NCBI GenBank assembly: GCA_002336985.1
Contig: DDFE01000013.1
Coordinates: 13,754 to 27,325 of the forward strand
Length of the DNA: 13,572 bases
Reading direction: 5' to 3'
Origin: Sphingomonadales bacterium UBA1936
GTDB taxonomy: Bacteria; Pseudomonadota; Alphaproteobacteria; Sphingomonadales; Sphingomonadaceae
The position numbers were made by a program, and so were the translations under genes. Below the pieces are notes generated by a model. It did not search any database and was not told where the DNA came from. It worked only from the letters and a program-made list of their open reading frames with translations. Shown here piece after piece: positions 1 through 7,529 of the stretch. Positions within the stretch are counted from its first letter, which is position 1, and each line of letters begins with the position of its first letter.

Positions 1-1171
1 CCGCATCGACCGCACCCTTGATCAGTTTTCGCTCGCCGATCTTCAGCCCCGACACGCGCGTCTGTGCGGTGAACGCGATCGGTTCGGCATGCGCGGGCAT
101 GGCTTCCCCGTCCCCCGCCAGTAGGACGATCGAACGACCCTCGGGCGTCTGGTCGGCCAGGCTGGCGAGGCGCGCCGCTGCGACCAGTTCGGCGTCGGCG
201 ATGCCCGGCAGCGGCAGGAATGCCGTCGCCTGGCGGTCGCCGATGGTGATCGTGCCCGTCTTGTCGAGCAGCAGCGTATCGATGTCGCCCGCCGCCTCCA
301 CCGCACGGCCCGACTTGGCGAGCACATTGAAGCGGACCAGCCGGTCCATTCCCGCGATACCAATCGCCGAAAGCAGTGCCGAAATCGTCGTCGGGATCAG
401 CGTCACGAACAGCGCGACCAGCACGGGAATGGCCAGGCTGCCGCCCGCATAGGCGGCGAAGGCCGGCAGCGTGCCGACGGCGATCAGGAAGATCAGCGTC
501 AACCCAGCAAGCAGGATGGTCAGCGCGATCTCGTTCGGGGTCTTCTGGCGGCTGGCGCCCTCGACCAGCGCGATCATGCGGTCGAGGAAGCCGTGTCCTT
601 GTGCGGCGGTCACGCGCACCTTGATGCTGTCTGCGAGGACCCGCGTGCCCGCGGTCACCGCCGAACGGTCGCCGCCCGCCTCACGGATGACGGGTGCGCT
701 TTCACCGGTGATCGCGGCCTCGTTGACGCTCGCCACGCCCGAAATCACCTCGCCGTCGGCGGGGATCAGGTCGCCTGCCTCGACCAGCACGACCTCATCG
801 ACGAGCAGCTGGCTGGCGGGGATCCGCGACCAGGTTTCACCGACGCCCAGCATGCGCTTTGCGTACAGGTCGGCCTTGGTCGCGCGCAGCGATGCGGCCT
901 GCGCCTTGCCGCGCCCTTCGGCCAGCGCCTCGGCGAAATTGCCGAACAGGACGGTGAGCCACAGCCAGAAGACCAGCTGCGCCTCGAAGGTGACATTGCC
1001 GGTTCCGGCCGCAATCCCCTTGATCAGCAGCACCGTCGACAAGGTCGCGACGAGGGCCGTCACGAACATCACGGGATTGCGGATAAGTTTCGACGGGGCG
1101 AGCTTGATCACCGCATCGCGCGCGGCGGCCGCCATCAGCGGCCCGGTGAAGAGCGAAGTGCGTTCGGTCAT
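1..1171 (-). CDS. kdpB: Potassium-transporting ATPase ATP-binding subunit KdpB (partial, C-terminus beyond left edge)
   Basis: P-type ATPase subunit that hydrolyses ATP to drive high-affinity K+ uptake through KdpA in the inner membrane. About 390 N-terminal residues are present, against roughly 680 in the family. The product starts MTERTSLFTGPL. The actuator motif TGES is encoded at 698-709 (about residues 155-158) and the phosphorylation motif DKTGT at 251-265, with the phosphorylated Asp at about residue 303, close to Asp307 of E. coli KdpB. Membrane segments are visible near residues 34-70 and 215-265. The ATG lies 11 nt after the kdpA stop, so the two are surely cotranscribed; its ribosome site is weak (AAAGA), suggesting coupling to kdpA. 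The frame stays open to the left edge. kdpC would be expected just beyond it. Identification is secure. Confidence 0.97.
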   Translation of the reverse strand, partial: MTERTSLFTGPLMAAAARDAVIKLAPSKLIRNPVMFVTALVATLSTVLLIKGIAAGTGNVTFEAQLVFWLWLTVLFGNFAEALAEGRGKAQAASLRATKADLYAKRMLGVGETWSRIPASQLLVDEVVLVEAGDLIPADGEVISGVASVNEAAITGESAPVIREAGGDRSAVTAGTRVLADSIKVRVTAAQGHGFLDRMIALVEGASRQKTPNEIALTILLAGLTLIFLIAVGTLPAFAAYAGGSLAIPVLVALFVTLIPTTISALLSAIGIAGMDRLVRFNVLAKSGRAVEAAGDIDTLLLDKTGTITIGDRQATAFLPLPGIADAELVAAARLASLADQTPEGRSIVLLAGDGEAMPAHAEPIAFTAQTRVSGLKIGERKLIKGAVDA

Positions 1172-1182
1172 GTTCGTGTCTT

Positions 1183-2865
1183 TCAGAGCAGGGTACCGGC
1201 CGCGACCTGTGCGTGGTCGGCGATCGGTCCGAGGACGAGGCTGGGCAGGAAGGTCAGGCCGCCGACGATCAGGATGATCGCGGTCAACAGGCCGACCCAC
1301 AGGGGGCCGGTCGTCGGGAAGGAGCCCGACGTCGATGGTGTGTAGCGTTTCGCGGCAAGCCCGCCCGCGATTGCAAGGACCGGCAGGATCACCCCGAACC
1401 GGCCGACGAACATGCCGAGCGCCAGCAGCAGGTTGTAGAAGGGCGTGTTGCCGGTCAGCCCGCCGAATGCAGAGCCGTTGTTCGCGGCCGCACTGCTGAA
1501 GGCATAAAGGATTTCCGAAAAGCCGTGCGGCCCCTTGGCAAGCGGCCCTGCCTGTCCAGCAGGCAGCACGCTGGCGATTGCGGCAAGGCCCAAGATCATC
1601 AAGGGCGGGACGACCGTCGCGATGACGCTGAGCTTCATCTCGCGCGCCTCGATCTTCTTGCCGACATATTCGGGCGTGCGGCCCACCATCAGGCCGGCGA
1701 TGAACACCGCGAGGATCGCGTAGATGAGGATCGCATAAAGCCCGGATCCGACACCGCCGATGACGAGTTCGCCGAGCTGCATGCTGAACATCGGGACCAG
1801 CCCGGCGAGCGGCATCAGGCTGTCATGCGCGCCGATGACGGCACCGGTCGACGTCGCGGTCGTCACCACCGAGAACAGCGCGGTCGCGACAACGCCGAAG
1901 CGCACCTCCTTGCCCTCCATGTTCCCGCCCGACAGGCCGAGCGCGTGATGGACGGGGTTGCCGGCCGCCTCGACCGCATAAGCGGCAGCGATTCCGGCGA
2001 CGAACAGGACGATCATCGCGGCGAGGATCGCCCGGCCCTGGCGGATATTGCCGACCGCCTTGCCGAAAGTGAGCGTCAGGCCCGCCCCCAGCACCAGCAT
2101 CGACAGCATCTGGATCATGTTGGAAAGCGCCGACGGATTCTCGAAGGGATGCGCCGAATTGGCGTTGAAGAAGCCGCCGCCATTGGTGCCGAGCATCTTG
2201 ATCGCCAGCTGCGACGCAACCGGCCCCAGCGCGATCACCTGCTGCGCGCCCTCTACCGTTTTTGCGGTCGCTGAGGCTGCGAAGGTCTGCGGCACGCCGA
2301 GCGTGACATAGGCGATCGCGAGCACGAGAGATGCCGGCAACAACAGGTAAAGCGTCACCCGCGTCACATCGACCCAGAAATTGCCGATGCCGCTCGCCTG
2401 ACGCCGCGCAAAACCGCGGATCAGCGCGAAGGCGACGGCTATGCCGGTCGCCGCCGACAGGAAGTTCTGCACCGTCAGCCCCAGCATCTGCGACAGGTGC
2501 GACAGCGTCGTTTCGCCGCCGTAGTTCTGCCAGTTGGTGTTGGTGACGAAGCTGACCGCGGTGTTGAATGCGAGCAGCGTGTCCACCCCGCCGAACCCTT
2601 GCGGATTGAGCGGGAGAAACCCCTGCAGCTTCAGGATCGCGAAGAGGAAAAGCAGTCCCGCGAGGTTGAAAACCATCACGGCGACGGCGTAACCGACCCA
2701 GCCTTGCTCTGCCTTGGGGTCGATGCCGACCACGCGGTACAGCGTCCGCTCGCCCGGGAGATGGTCATGCGCATAGAGTGCGTACATCCAGTCGCCCGCA
2801 GGTTTCGCGAGCGCGACCACCAGAGCTAGGAACAGCAGGATCATCGTCCATCCGGCAAATGTCAT
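1183..2865 (-). CDS. kdpA: Potassium-transporting ATPase potassium-binding subunit KdpA
   Basis: Channel-like subunit of the KdpFABC complex that selects and conducts K+ across the inner membrane. The 560-residue product matches the usual length (557 in E. coli). The four selectivity-filter regions of the superfamily of K+ transporters are visible: TNTNWQ near residues 108-113, GTNGGGFFN near 226-234, ATSTGA near 337-342 and NNGSAFGG near 462-469. It is hydrophobic throughout. I chose the ATG at 2865 (MTFAGWTM), not the in-frame TTG at 2883, because a strong ribosome site (AGGGGG, 2875-2880) sits 9 nt before the ATG and would lie inside the longer reading. That site begins in the kdpF stop codon, so kdpF and kdpA are translationally linked. 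kdpB follows after 11 nt. Confidence 0.98.
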   Translation of the reverse strand: MTFAGWTMILLFLALVVALAKPAGDWMYALYAHDHLPGERTLYRVVGIDPKAEQGWVGYAVAVMVFNLAGLLFLFAILKLQGFLPLNPQGFGGVDTLLAFNTAVSFVTNTNWQNYGGETTLSHLSQMLGLTVQNFLSAATGIAVAFALIRGFARRQASGIGNFWVDVTRVTLYLLLPASLVLAIAYVTLGVPQTFAASATAKTVEGAQQVIALGPVASQLAIKMLGTNGGGFFNANSAHPFENPSALSNMIQMLSMLVLGAGLTLTFGKAVGNIRQGRAILAAMIVLFVAGIAAAYAVEAAGNPVHHALGLSGGNMEGKEVRFGVVATALFSVVTTATSTGAVIGAHDSLMPLAGLVPMFSMQLGELVIGGVGSGLYAILIYAILAVFIAGLMVGRTPEYVGKKIEAREMKLSVIATVVPPLMILGLAAIASVLPAGQAGPLAKGPHGFSEILYAFSSAAANNGSAFGGLTGNTPFYNLLLALGMFVGRFGVILPVLAIAGGLAAKRYTPSTSGSFPTTGPLWVGLLTAIILIVGGLTFLPSLVLGPIADHAQVAAGTLL

Positions 2866-2879
2866 CGCTAGATTCCCCC

Positions 2880-2969
2880 TCAATACCGCTCGGGCCGGGC
2901 GAGCACGGCGAGGAGGTAGGCAAGGATGAACAGGGCGGTGATCGCGCCGAGAACAAGATCGGTGGGCAT
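2880..2969 (-). CDS. kdpF: KdpF, small stabilising subunit of the Kdp K+ ATPase
   Basis: A 29-residue single-span membrane peptide, the same length as E. coli KdpF, which binds and stabilises the KdpABC complex. The product begins MPTDLVLGAITALF, has one hydrophobic helix over about residues 5-23, and ends in a short basic/polar tail (ARPERY). The ATG is at 2969, with a modest AAAGG about 8 nt upstream. The TGA stop overlaps the first base of the kdpA ribosome site, leaving 14 nt between the genes. The identification rests on position directly before kdpA, exact length and single-helix layout rather than strong sequence identity, which KdpF proteins lack. It is short enough for automated callers to skip. 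Confidence 0.9.
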   Translation of the reverse strand: MPTDLVLGAITALFILAYLLAVLARPERY

Positions 2970-3047
2970 GGGGCGGCCTTTGCTGATTGCGAAGGCAGCT
3001 TCTGAACCGGAGCGGCGTTAAGGCGCGCGAGGGAAAACCGGCGCTAC

Positions 3048-3069
3048 GCGTAAAGTTTGCGTAAAGTTT
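3048..3069 (-). promoter_or_regulatory. Tandem 11-bp direct repeat upstream of kdpF, candidate KdpE operator
   Basis: Two perfect, abutting copies of AAACTTTACGC (minus-strand reading) end about 79 nt before the kdpF start. A repeat period of 11 bp, one helical turn, is what OmpR/PhoB-family response regulators such as KdpE bind as head-to-tail dimers. The position suits an activator site just upstream of a promoter, with a possible -10 around CTTAAC (3017-3022). Repeat and position are seen; KdpE as the binder is inference, since kdpD and kdpE are not in the window. Confidence 0.6.
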
Positions 3070-3132
3070 CGGACGGGCCGCCGCGGCGCGCGCGCATGCG
3101 AGCGGGGCGTCCTGGAGCCAGTGTTAGGAAAA

Positions 3133-3208
3133 TGGTGCCCGGGGACGGGGTCGAACCGCCGACACTGCGATTTTCAGTCGCATGCTCTACCAACTGAGCT
3201 ACCCGGGC
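3133..3208 (-). tRNA. tRNA-Phe (anticodon GAA)
   Basis: A 76-nt tRNA with a complete cloverleaf. The acceptor stem is GCCCGGG paired with CCCGGGC, then discriminator A and an encoded CCA end (3133-3135). The D arm reads GCTCAGTTGGTAGAGC. The anticodon stem TGCGA/TCGCA encloses the loop CTGAAAA, so the anticodon is GAA (Phe). The T arm contains GGTTCGA. It lies 29 nt downstream of yacG on the same strand, so it may be read as the tail of the infA-yacG cluster. Four T residues follow just after the CCA end, which could help termination. Confidence 0.97.
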
Positions 3209-3237
3209 ATCCGCAGCCGTAACCGCGAAGGCGCCGC

Positions 3238-3417
3238 CTATAGCGACGGGTTATCCTCGCTGTCCAGCCCATCCGTTACCGGCGGCCCCGGAACGCGATA
3301 GCCCTCGTTCAGCCAGCGCAGCATGTCGCGCCCGCGGCACCCCTTCGAACAAAAGGGGGCGAACTCGGCGACACTTTCACGGTCGCAGATCGGGCAGCGT
3401 TCACGCGCGTTCTTCAT
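3238..3417 (-). CDS. yacG: DNA gyrase inhibitor YacG (zinc-binding)
   Basis: A 59-residue zinc protein of the YacG family, which binds the GyrB C-terminal region and inhibits gyrase (known from E. coli, where the protein is 65 residues). The four zinc ligands form C-x2-C-x11-C-x3-C at residues 8, 11, 23 and 27 (CPIC ... CSKGC), followed by the family's basic RGRDMLRWLNEGYRVPG stretch and an acidic tail. I chose the ATG at 3417 (MKNARERCPIC); a longer in-frame reading back to 3621 lies entirely inside the upstream gene and looks unlike YacG. The start overlaps the end of the RNase E/G-like gene by 17 nt, implying coupled translation. Confidence 0.93.
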   Translation of the reverse strand: MKNARERCPICDRESVAEFAPFCSKGCRGRDMLRWLNEGYRVPGPPVTDGLDSEDNPSL

Positions 3418-4393
3418 ATCCGCCCCATATCGTGAGTACGGGGTCCGCGCGCAAGCCGACAGTGCCGCCCAGATGACGCGACAGGCGGTCGATCCAGTCG
3501 GGACGCGCAGACAGGCGATCGATGACGGCTGGAGCGGCGACAAGGCGGGTGGCACCAACCAGTCCGGACCGTTCCGCGCGCCGGAGAAGCGCGGGCGCGG
3601 CACGCGCTGCCGGGTCGGCACGCAGCTGTTCGATCAGGGATGCCCGAAGGCGCGGACGGATGACCTGCATCAGTCCGAACCCGTTGATCGCGGTCCGCTC
3701 GAAGGGTTGGGGCAGTATGGCGTCGAATCGTTCGGCCGCCGTTTGCCGCTCGTCGCGATTGCCGAGCGTTGGAAAGTCGATGCCGATCGATCCCGCAATG
3801 CCGAAGCGGCGGATTGCGCGCGCCGCGGCCTCTGCCGCCGCGAAGGCGAGCGGCGCGGGCTGGAGATAGCCATCGATATCGATCACCGTCATCGCGGCAG
3901 TCGGTTCGATCAGCAGCGTACCGCCCGCGAATTCGACGCGTCCCGACTGCGCGCTCGCCAGCACTTCGCTCCAGCCTGCCGCTTCCAGCCGGTCCTCACC
4001 ATGCGGCAGGCAATCGGCAACGGGGGTGCCGCGGGCCGCGATACGGTCGCGCAGGTGCGGACCGGCCTTCAAGTCGGCATCGACTGCCGGGCGTGCCTTC
4101 GCGCGCTTCGGATTGCGGGGTTCGGCTATGGCCTCGCGGACGATCTCGACGCGGACGCGCGCGCCTTGCGTCCACTCACGCGGCAGAGGTTCGACCAGTG
4201 CCTCGGCACCGTCGTCCAGTCGAGCGACGCCGCGCCGCCCCGGCATCAGGATTTCGACCAGTTGCGCATCGGCAATCGTGCCCGCGCGCCATACCGTCGT
4301 ATCAGGTTCGATCAGCGCTTCGATAATCTCGCCGTTTTCGACCAGCGCGGCGCGCGCTTCACCGATGCCCGCTTCGTACAGCCATTCAGCCAC
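3401..4393 (-). CDS. Short ribonuclease E/G-family protein
   Basis: A 330-residue protein related to the catalytic half of RNase E/G endoribonucleases. An S1-like OB fold is suggested at residues about 35-90. The DNase I-like catalytic core carries the two Mg2+-binding aspartates, in TVIDIDG (first Asp near 172) and GIDFPTL (near 206), followed by NGFGLMQVIRPR, equivalent to the family's GLLELSRQR region. It is shorter than RNase G (about 490) and lacks the CPxC zinc link and small C-terminal domain used for tetramer assembly. I chose the GTG at 4393 (VAEWLYEAG read as M), overlapping the maf stop by 8 nt; the open frame upstream (to 4432) belongs to maf. The gene overlaps yacG. Related short forms are, to my knowledge, usual in sphingomonads. 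RNA cleavage activity is inferred from the retained aspartates. Confidence 0.85.
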   Translation of the reverse strand: MAEWLYEAGIGEARAALVENGEIIEALIEPDTTVWRAGTIADAQLVEILMPGRRGVARLDDGAEALVEPLPREWTQGARVRVEIVREAIAEPRNPKRAKARPAVDADLKAGPHLRDRIAARGTPVADCLPHGEDRLEAAGWSEVLASAQSGRVEFAGGTLLIEPTAAMTVIDIDGYLQPAPLAFAAAEAAARAIRRFGIAGSIGIDFPTLGNRDERQTAAERFDAILPQPFERTAINGFGLMQVIRPRLRASLIEQLRADPAARAAPALLRRAERSGLVGATRLVAAPAVIDRLSARPDWIDRLSRHLGGTVGLRADPVLTIWGGYEERA

Positions 4394-4958
4394 AGGTGAC
4401 GCCGCTCGCGACCAGCAGGTTGCGCGTTTCATAGAGCGGCAGGCCGACGACGCCCGAATGGCTGCCCGACAGCGCGCGGATCAGCGCCTCGGCGCGGCCC
4501 TGGATCGCATAGCCGCCAGCCTTGCCCTCCCAGTCGCCGGTGGCGACATAGGCGTCGATCTCGGCTGCCGACAGCGGCTTGAAGGTAACGACGGTGTCCG
4601 ACAGCCGCTCGCGCAACTGGCCCGTCGCATCGATTACGGCGAGTGCGGTCAGTACATGGTGACGCCGTCCGGATAGCAGCGTCAGGCACCTGCGTGCGGT
4701 CGTTTCGTCCTCTGCCTTGGGCAGGATGCGTCGTCCCACAGCGACCACCGTATCGGCGGCAAGCACTGCAGACCCCGTATGGCGACCTGCGACCGCAAGC
4801 GCCTTCTCGCGCGCCAGCCGTACGGCATGGCTCCGCGGCAATTCGCCGCGATGCACGGATTCGTCGATATCGGCAGCATCGATCGCATCGGGGATAACGC
4901 CGATCCGCGCGAGCAGATCGCGCCTGCGTGGCGAAGCCGATGCGAGAACAAGGCGCAC
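4386..4958 (-). CDS. maf: Maf-family nucleoside triphosphate pyrophosphatase
   Basis: A 190-residue cytosolic Maf/YhdE-type enzyme that hydrolyses non-canonical or methylated (d)NTPs to the monophosphate and pyrophosphate, cleaning the nucleotide pool. The signature ASASPRRRDLL sits at residues 6-16, the catalytic/metal motif AADTVV at 67-72 (Asp69), LPKAEDE at 79-85, and EGKAGGYAIQG near 144-154. Length is typical. The start is GTG at 4958, giving MRLVLASASPRR, the conserved N-terminus; a GAAGG about 10 nt upstream may serve as ribosome site. infA ends 23 nt upstream and the RNase gene overlaps its stop, so this is one transcription unit. The exact substrate subfamily (dTTP/UTP-type or m7GTP-type) cannot be settled by eye. 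Confidence 0.95.
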   Translation of the reverse strand: MRLVLASASPRRRDLLARIGVIPDAIDAADIDESVHRGELPRSHAVRLAREKALAVAGRHTGSAVLAADTVVAVGRRILPKAEDETTARRCLTLLSGRRHHVLTALAVIDATGQLRERLSDTVVTFKPLSAAEIDAYVATGDWEGKAGGYAIQGRAEALIRALSGSHSGVVGLPLYETRNLLVASGVTCG

Positions 4959-4981
4959 GCCGGGCGCGCCTTCGGTCGAAA

Positions 4982-5227
4982 TCAGGACGGGCCGGGGCCG
5001 CCGCGACCCGGCATGAAGCGATATGTGATGCGACCCTTGGTCAGGTCGTAAGGCGTCATTTCGACGAGCACGTCGTCGCCGGTCAGCACGCGGATGCGGT
5101 TCTTGCGCATCTTGCCGGCAGTGTGGCCCAGCACTTCATGGTCGTTCTCCAACTTGACGCGGAACATCGCGTTGGGGAGCAGCTCGACCACGGTGCCGCG
5201 CATTTCGATCAGTTCTTCCTTGGCCAT
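4982..5227 (-). CDS. infA: Translation initiation factor IF-1
   Basis: An 81-residue S1/OB-fold protein that binds the 30S A site and works with IF-2 and IF-3 during initiation. Family landmarks are clear: MAKEELIEMRGTVVELLPN at the N-terminus, FRVKLENDHEVLGHTAGKMR in the middle, and RITYRF near the end. It carries an eight-residue tail after the usual end point (GRGGPGPS), making it longer than the 72-residue E. coli protein. The ATG at 5227 follows AAAGGG at 6 nt. The upstream hppA terminator ends only about 23 nt before the start, so its promoter is not obvious (see finding). It heads the infA-maf-RNase-yacG cluster. Confidence 0.97.
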   Translation of the reverse strand: MAKEELIEMRGTVVELLPNAMFRVKLENDHEVLGHTAGKMRKNRIRVLTGDDVLVEMTPYDLTKGRITYRFMPGRGGPGPS

Positions 5228-5250
5228 GCGGCCCTTTCATCATTCGGACA

Positions 5251-5299
5251 TAAAAACGGCGGCTCCCTTAACCGCTGACGCGCGGAAAAGGAAGCCGCC
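5251..5299 (-). terminator. Rho-independent terminator after hppA, in front of infA
   Basis: Reading the minus strand, GGCGGCTTCCTT pairs with AAGGGAGCCGCC (5288-5299 with 5258-5269; 12 bp including one G-T pair) across an 18-nt loop. It is followed at once by GTTTTTA (T-tract at 5251-5256). It lies 16 nt past the hppA stop. Its T-tract is only about 23 nt before the infA start codon, which makes its effect on infA worth testing. Confidence 0.88.
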
Positions 5300-5315
5300 G
5301 CAAATTTTGCAGGGT

Positions 5316-7439
5316 TTAACCTGCGCCGTGCGCGAGTGCTGCCAGCAACAGCAGCGCCACGATGTTCGTGATCTTGATCATCGGATTGACTGCCGGACCT
5401 GCCGTATCCTTGTACGGATCGCCCACCGTGTCGCCGGTCACTGCGGCTTTATGGGCTTCGCTGCCCTTGCCGCCGTGGTTGCCGTCTTCGATGAACTTCT
5501 TGGCATTGTCCCAGGCGCCGCCGCCGCTGGTCATCGAGATCGCGACGAACAGGCCGGAGACGATCACGCCGAGTAGCAATGCACCGAGCGCCGCGAAGCC
5601 ATTGGCCTGGTCCGCGACCGCGGTTACGACGAAGTAAAGGACGATCGGCGCCAGCACTGGCAACAGGCTGGGGATGATCATTTCCTTGATCGCCGCTTTG
5701 GTCACCAGATCGACAGTACGGGCATAGTCGGGCTTAGACGTCCCTTCCATGATGCCCTTGTTCGTCGCGAACTGGTCGCGCACGTCCTTCACCACGTCGC
5801 CCGCCGCACGGCCGACCGCAGTCATGCCCATGGCGCCGAAGAGGTAGGGGAGCAGTGCACCGAGCAGCAGCCCGACGATAACGTAGACGTTCGACAGGCT
5901 GAAATCGACCGTCAGGTTCGAGAAGAACTCCTTCAGGTCGTTGGTATAGGCCGCGAACAGCACGAGTGCCGCGAGCGCCGCCGAACCGATGGCATAGCCC
6001 TTGGTCACCGCCTTGGTGGTGTTGCCGACCGCATCGAGCGCGTCGGTGCGGGTGCGGACCTCGTCCTCCATGTGGCTCATCTCGGCAATGCCGCCGGCGT
6101 TGTCGGTGACGGGACCATAGGCATCGAGTGCCACGACCATGCCGGCCAGCGCCAGCATCGCGGTTGCCGCGAAACCGATGCCGAGCAGTCCTGCCAGGCT
6201 GTACGACACCACCATGCCGACCACGATGACGAGGGTCGGAAGGGCCGTCGATTCAAGGCTGATCGCCAACCCCTGGATGACGTTGGTGCCGTGGCCGGTT
6301 TCCGATGCCTTGGCGATCGAGCGGACCGGGCGATAGTTGGTGCCGGTGTAATATTCGGTGATCCAAACCAGCGCACCGGTGACGCCGAGGCCCACCATCA
6401 TCGACCAGAACAGATTCCAGCCGGTGAACGTCGGACCTTCGCCCGACGGCGTGCCGCCGACGACAGCGTTCAGGTCCCCGCCCAGCACGTATTGCGTGAC
6501 GAACCAGATCGCCGGAATCGACGTGATGACCGTGACCCAGAAGCCCTTGTACAGGGCGCCCATGATCGACTGGCCGCTGCCGAGGCGCACGAAATAAGTG
6601 CCCAGGATCGAGGTGAAGATGCAGACGCCGCCGATGACGAGCGGCAGGGTCATCAGGTTCAACAGCGCGGTCGCGTCGAGCGAAGCCTTCATCAGCAGCG
6701 CGATCAACACCATCGTCGCGCCGACGGTCACGACATAGGTTTCGAACAGGTCGGCCGCCATGCCCGCGCAGTCGCCGACGTTGTCGCCGACGTTGTCCGC
6801 GATGACCGCGGGGTTGCGGGGATCGTCTTCCGGAATGCCCGCCTCGACCTTGCCGACCAGGTCGGCACCGACGTCGGCGGCCTTGGTGAAGATGCCGCCG
6901 CCGAGACGCGCGAAGATCGAGATCAGCGATGCGCCGAATGCGAGGGCCACGAGCGCGTCGATGACGACACGCGATTCAGGGGCGTTTTTCCCCATGAACA
7001 CAAGGTAATAGAAGAACACAGAGATCGCGAGCAGCGCAAGGCCCGCCACCAGCATGCCGGTGATCGCCCCCGAACGGAATGCGACGGTCAGGCCGTTCTG
7101 CAGCCCCGTGCGTGCCGCTTCCGCAGTACGGACGTTGGCGCGGACCGAGATGTTCATCCCGATGAAGCCCGCCACGCCGGACAACACTGCGCCGATCACG
7201 AAGCCGATGGCGGAAGTGATGCCGAGGAACGCGCCGACCAGAACCGCAACGACGACACCGACGATCGCGATCGTCGTGTACTGGCGGTTGAGATAGGCTT
7301 TTGCGCCTTCCTGGATGGCGGCGGCGATTTCCTGCATCCGCGCGTTGCCGGGCGAAGATCGTAGAACCTGTTGCGACGTCACGAAGCCGTAGAGCACGGC
7401 CGCGAGGCCGCACAATATGGCGAACAACACGAAATTCAT
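5316..7439 (-). CDS. hppA: Membrane-bound H+-translocating pyrophosphatase, K+-independent type
   Basis: A 707-residue integral membrane pump, expected to have about 16 helices, that couples hydrolysis of pyrophosphate to proton export across the inner membrane. Catalytic loops are intact: DVGADLVGKVEAGIPEDDPRN (first part at 189-197), DNVGDNVGD (215-223), DAYGPVTDNAGG (439-450), and the C-terminal GDTVGDPYKDTAGPA (669-683). In the K+-sensing motif the sequence is GNTTKAVTKG with Lys476. K+-dependent enzymes carry Ala there and K+-independent H+ pumps carry Lys, so this should be the K+-independent class. The ATG at 7439 follows GAGAGGGAAG. thiL lies 90 nt upstream with a hairpin between, and a strong terminator follows. 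Confidence 0.97.
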   Translation of the reverse strand: MNFVLFAILCGLAAVLYGFVTSQQVLRSSPGNARMQEIAAAIQEGAKAYLNRQYTTIAIVGVVVAVLVGAFLGITSAIGFVIGAVLSGVAGFIGMNISVRANVRTAEAARTGLQNGLTVAFRSGAITGMLVAGLALLAISVFFYYLVFMGKNAPESRVVIDALVALAFGASLISIFARLGGGIFTKAADVGADLVGKVEAGIPEDDPRNPAVIADNVGDNVGDCAGMAADLFETYVVTVGATMVLIALLMKASLDATALLNLMTLPLVIGGVCIFTSILGTYFVRLGSGQSIMGALYKGFWVTVITSIPAIWFVTQYVLGGDLNAVVGGTPSGEGPTFTGWNLFWSMMVGLGVTGALVWITEYYTGTNYRPVRSIAKASETGHGTNVIQGLAISLESTALPTLVIVVGMVVSYSLAGLLGIGFAATAMLALAGMVVALDAYGPVTDNAGGIAEMSHMEDEVRTRTDALDAVGNTTKAVTKGYAIGSAALAALVLFAAYTNDLKEFFSNLTVDFSLSNVYVIVGLLLGALLPYLFGAMGMTAVGRAAGDVVKDVRDQFATNKGIMEGTSKPDYARTVDLVTKAAIKEMIIPSLLPVLAPIVLYFVVTAVADQANGFAALGALLLGVIVSGLFVAISMTSGGGAWDNAKKFIEDGNHGGKGSEAHKAAVTGDTVGDPYKDTAGPAVNPMIKITNIVALLLLAALAHGAG

Positions 7440-7462
7440 GGGGCTTCCCTCTCAGTTTATTG

Positions 7463-7485
7463 CCGCATCCACCCCCTGGATGCGG
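7463..7485 (-). other. Hairpin in the hppA leader
   Basis: A perfect 8-bp inverted repeat, CCGCATCC and GGATGCGG, encloses a 7-nt G-rich loop (AGGGGGT on the minus strand). It lies between thiL and hppA, 24 nt before the hppA start. The minus-strand continuation is CAATAAACTG, with no T-tract, so it does not look like a terminator for thiL. It could act on messenger stability or processing, or on hppA translation, but nothing shows which. Confidence 0.5.
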
Positions 7486-7529
7486 AATTTCCCGCGGAGT
7501 TAAGCAGCCACTTTCGGCAAAGGCAAATC

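Noticed and set aside
3323..4399. Long plus-strand open frame (358 codons)
   Set aside because: It is the opposite-strand shadow of the RNase E/G-like gene: Arg/Gln-rich translation with no family features, no ribosome site, and a GC-rich genome readily gives such frames.
6769..6800. Short direct repeat (gtcgccgacgtt-type units), suspected as tandem repeat or CRISPR-like
   Set aside because: It encodes the conserved DNVGDNVGD catalytic motif of hppA; the repetition is in the protein family itself.
6072..7364. Plus-strand open frame of 430 codons over hppA
   Set aside because: The translation is Asp/His/Arg/Gln-rich nonsense opposite a textbook pyrophosphatase; the minus-strand gene explains the sequence fully.
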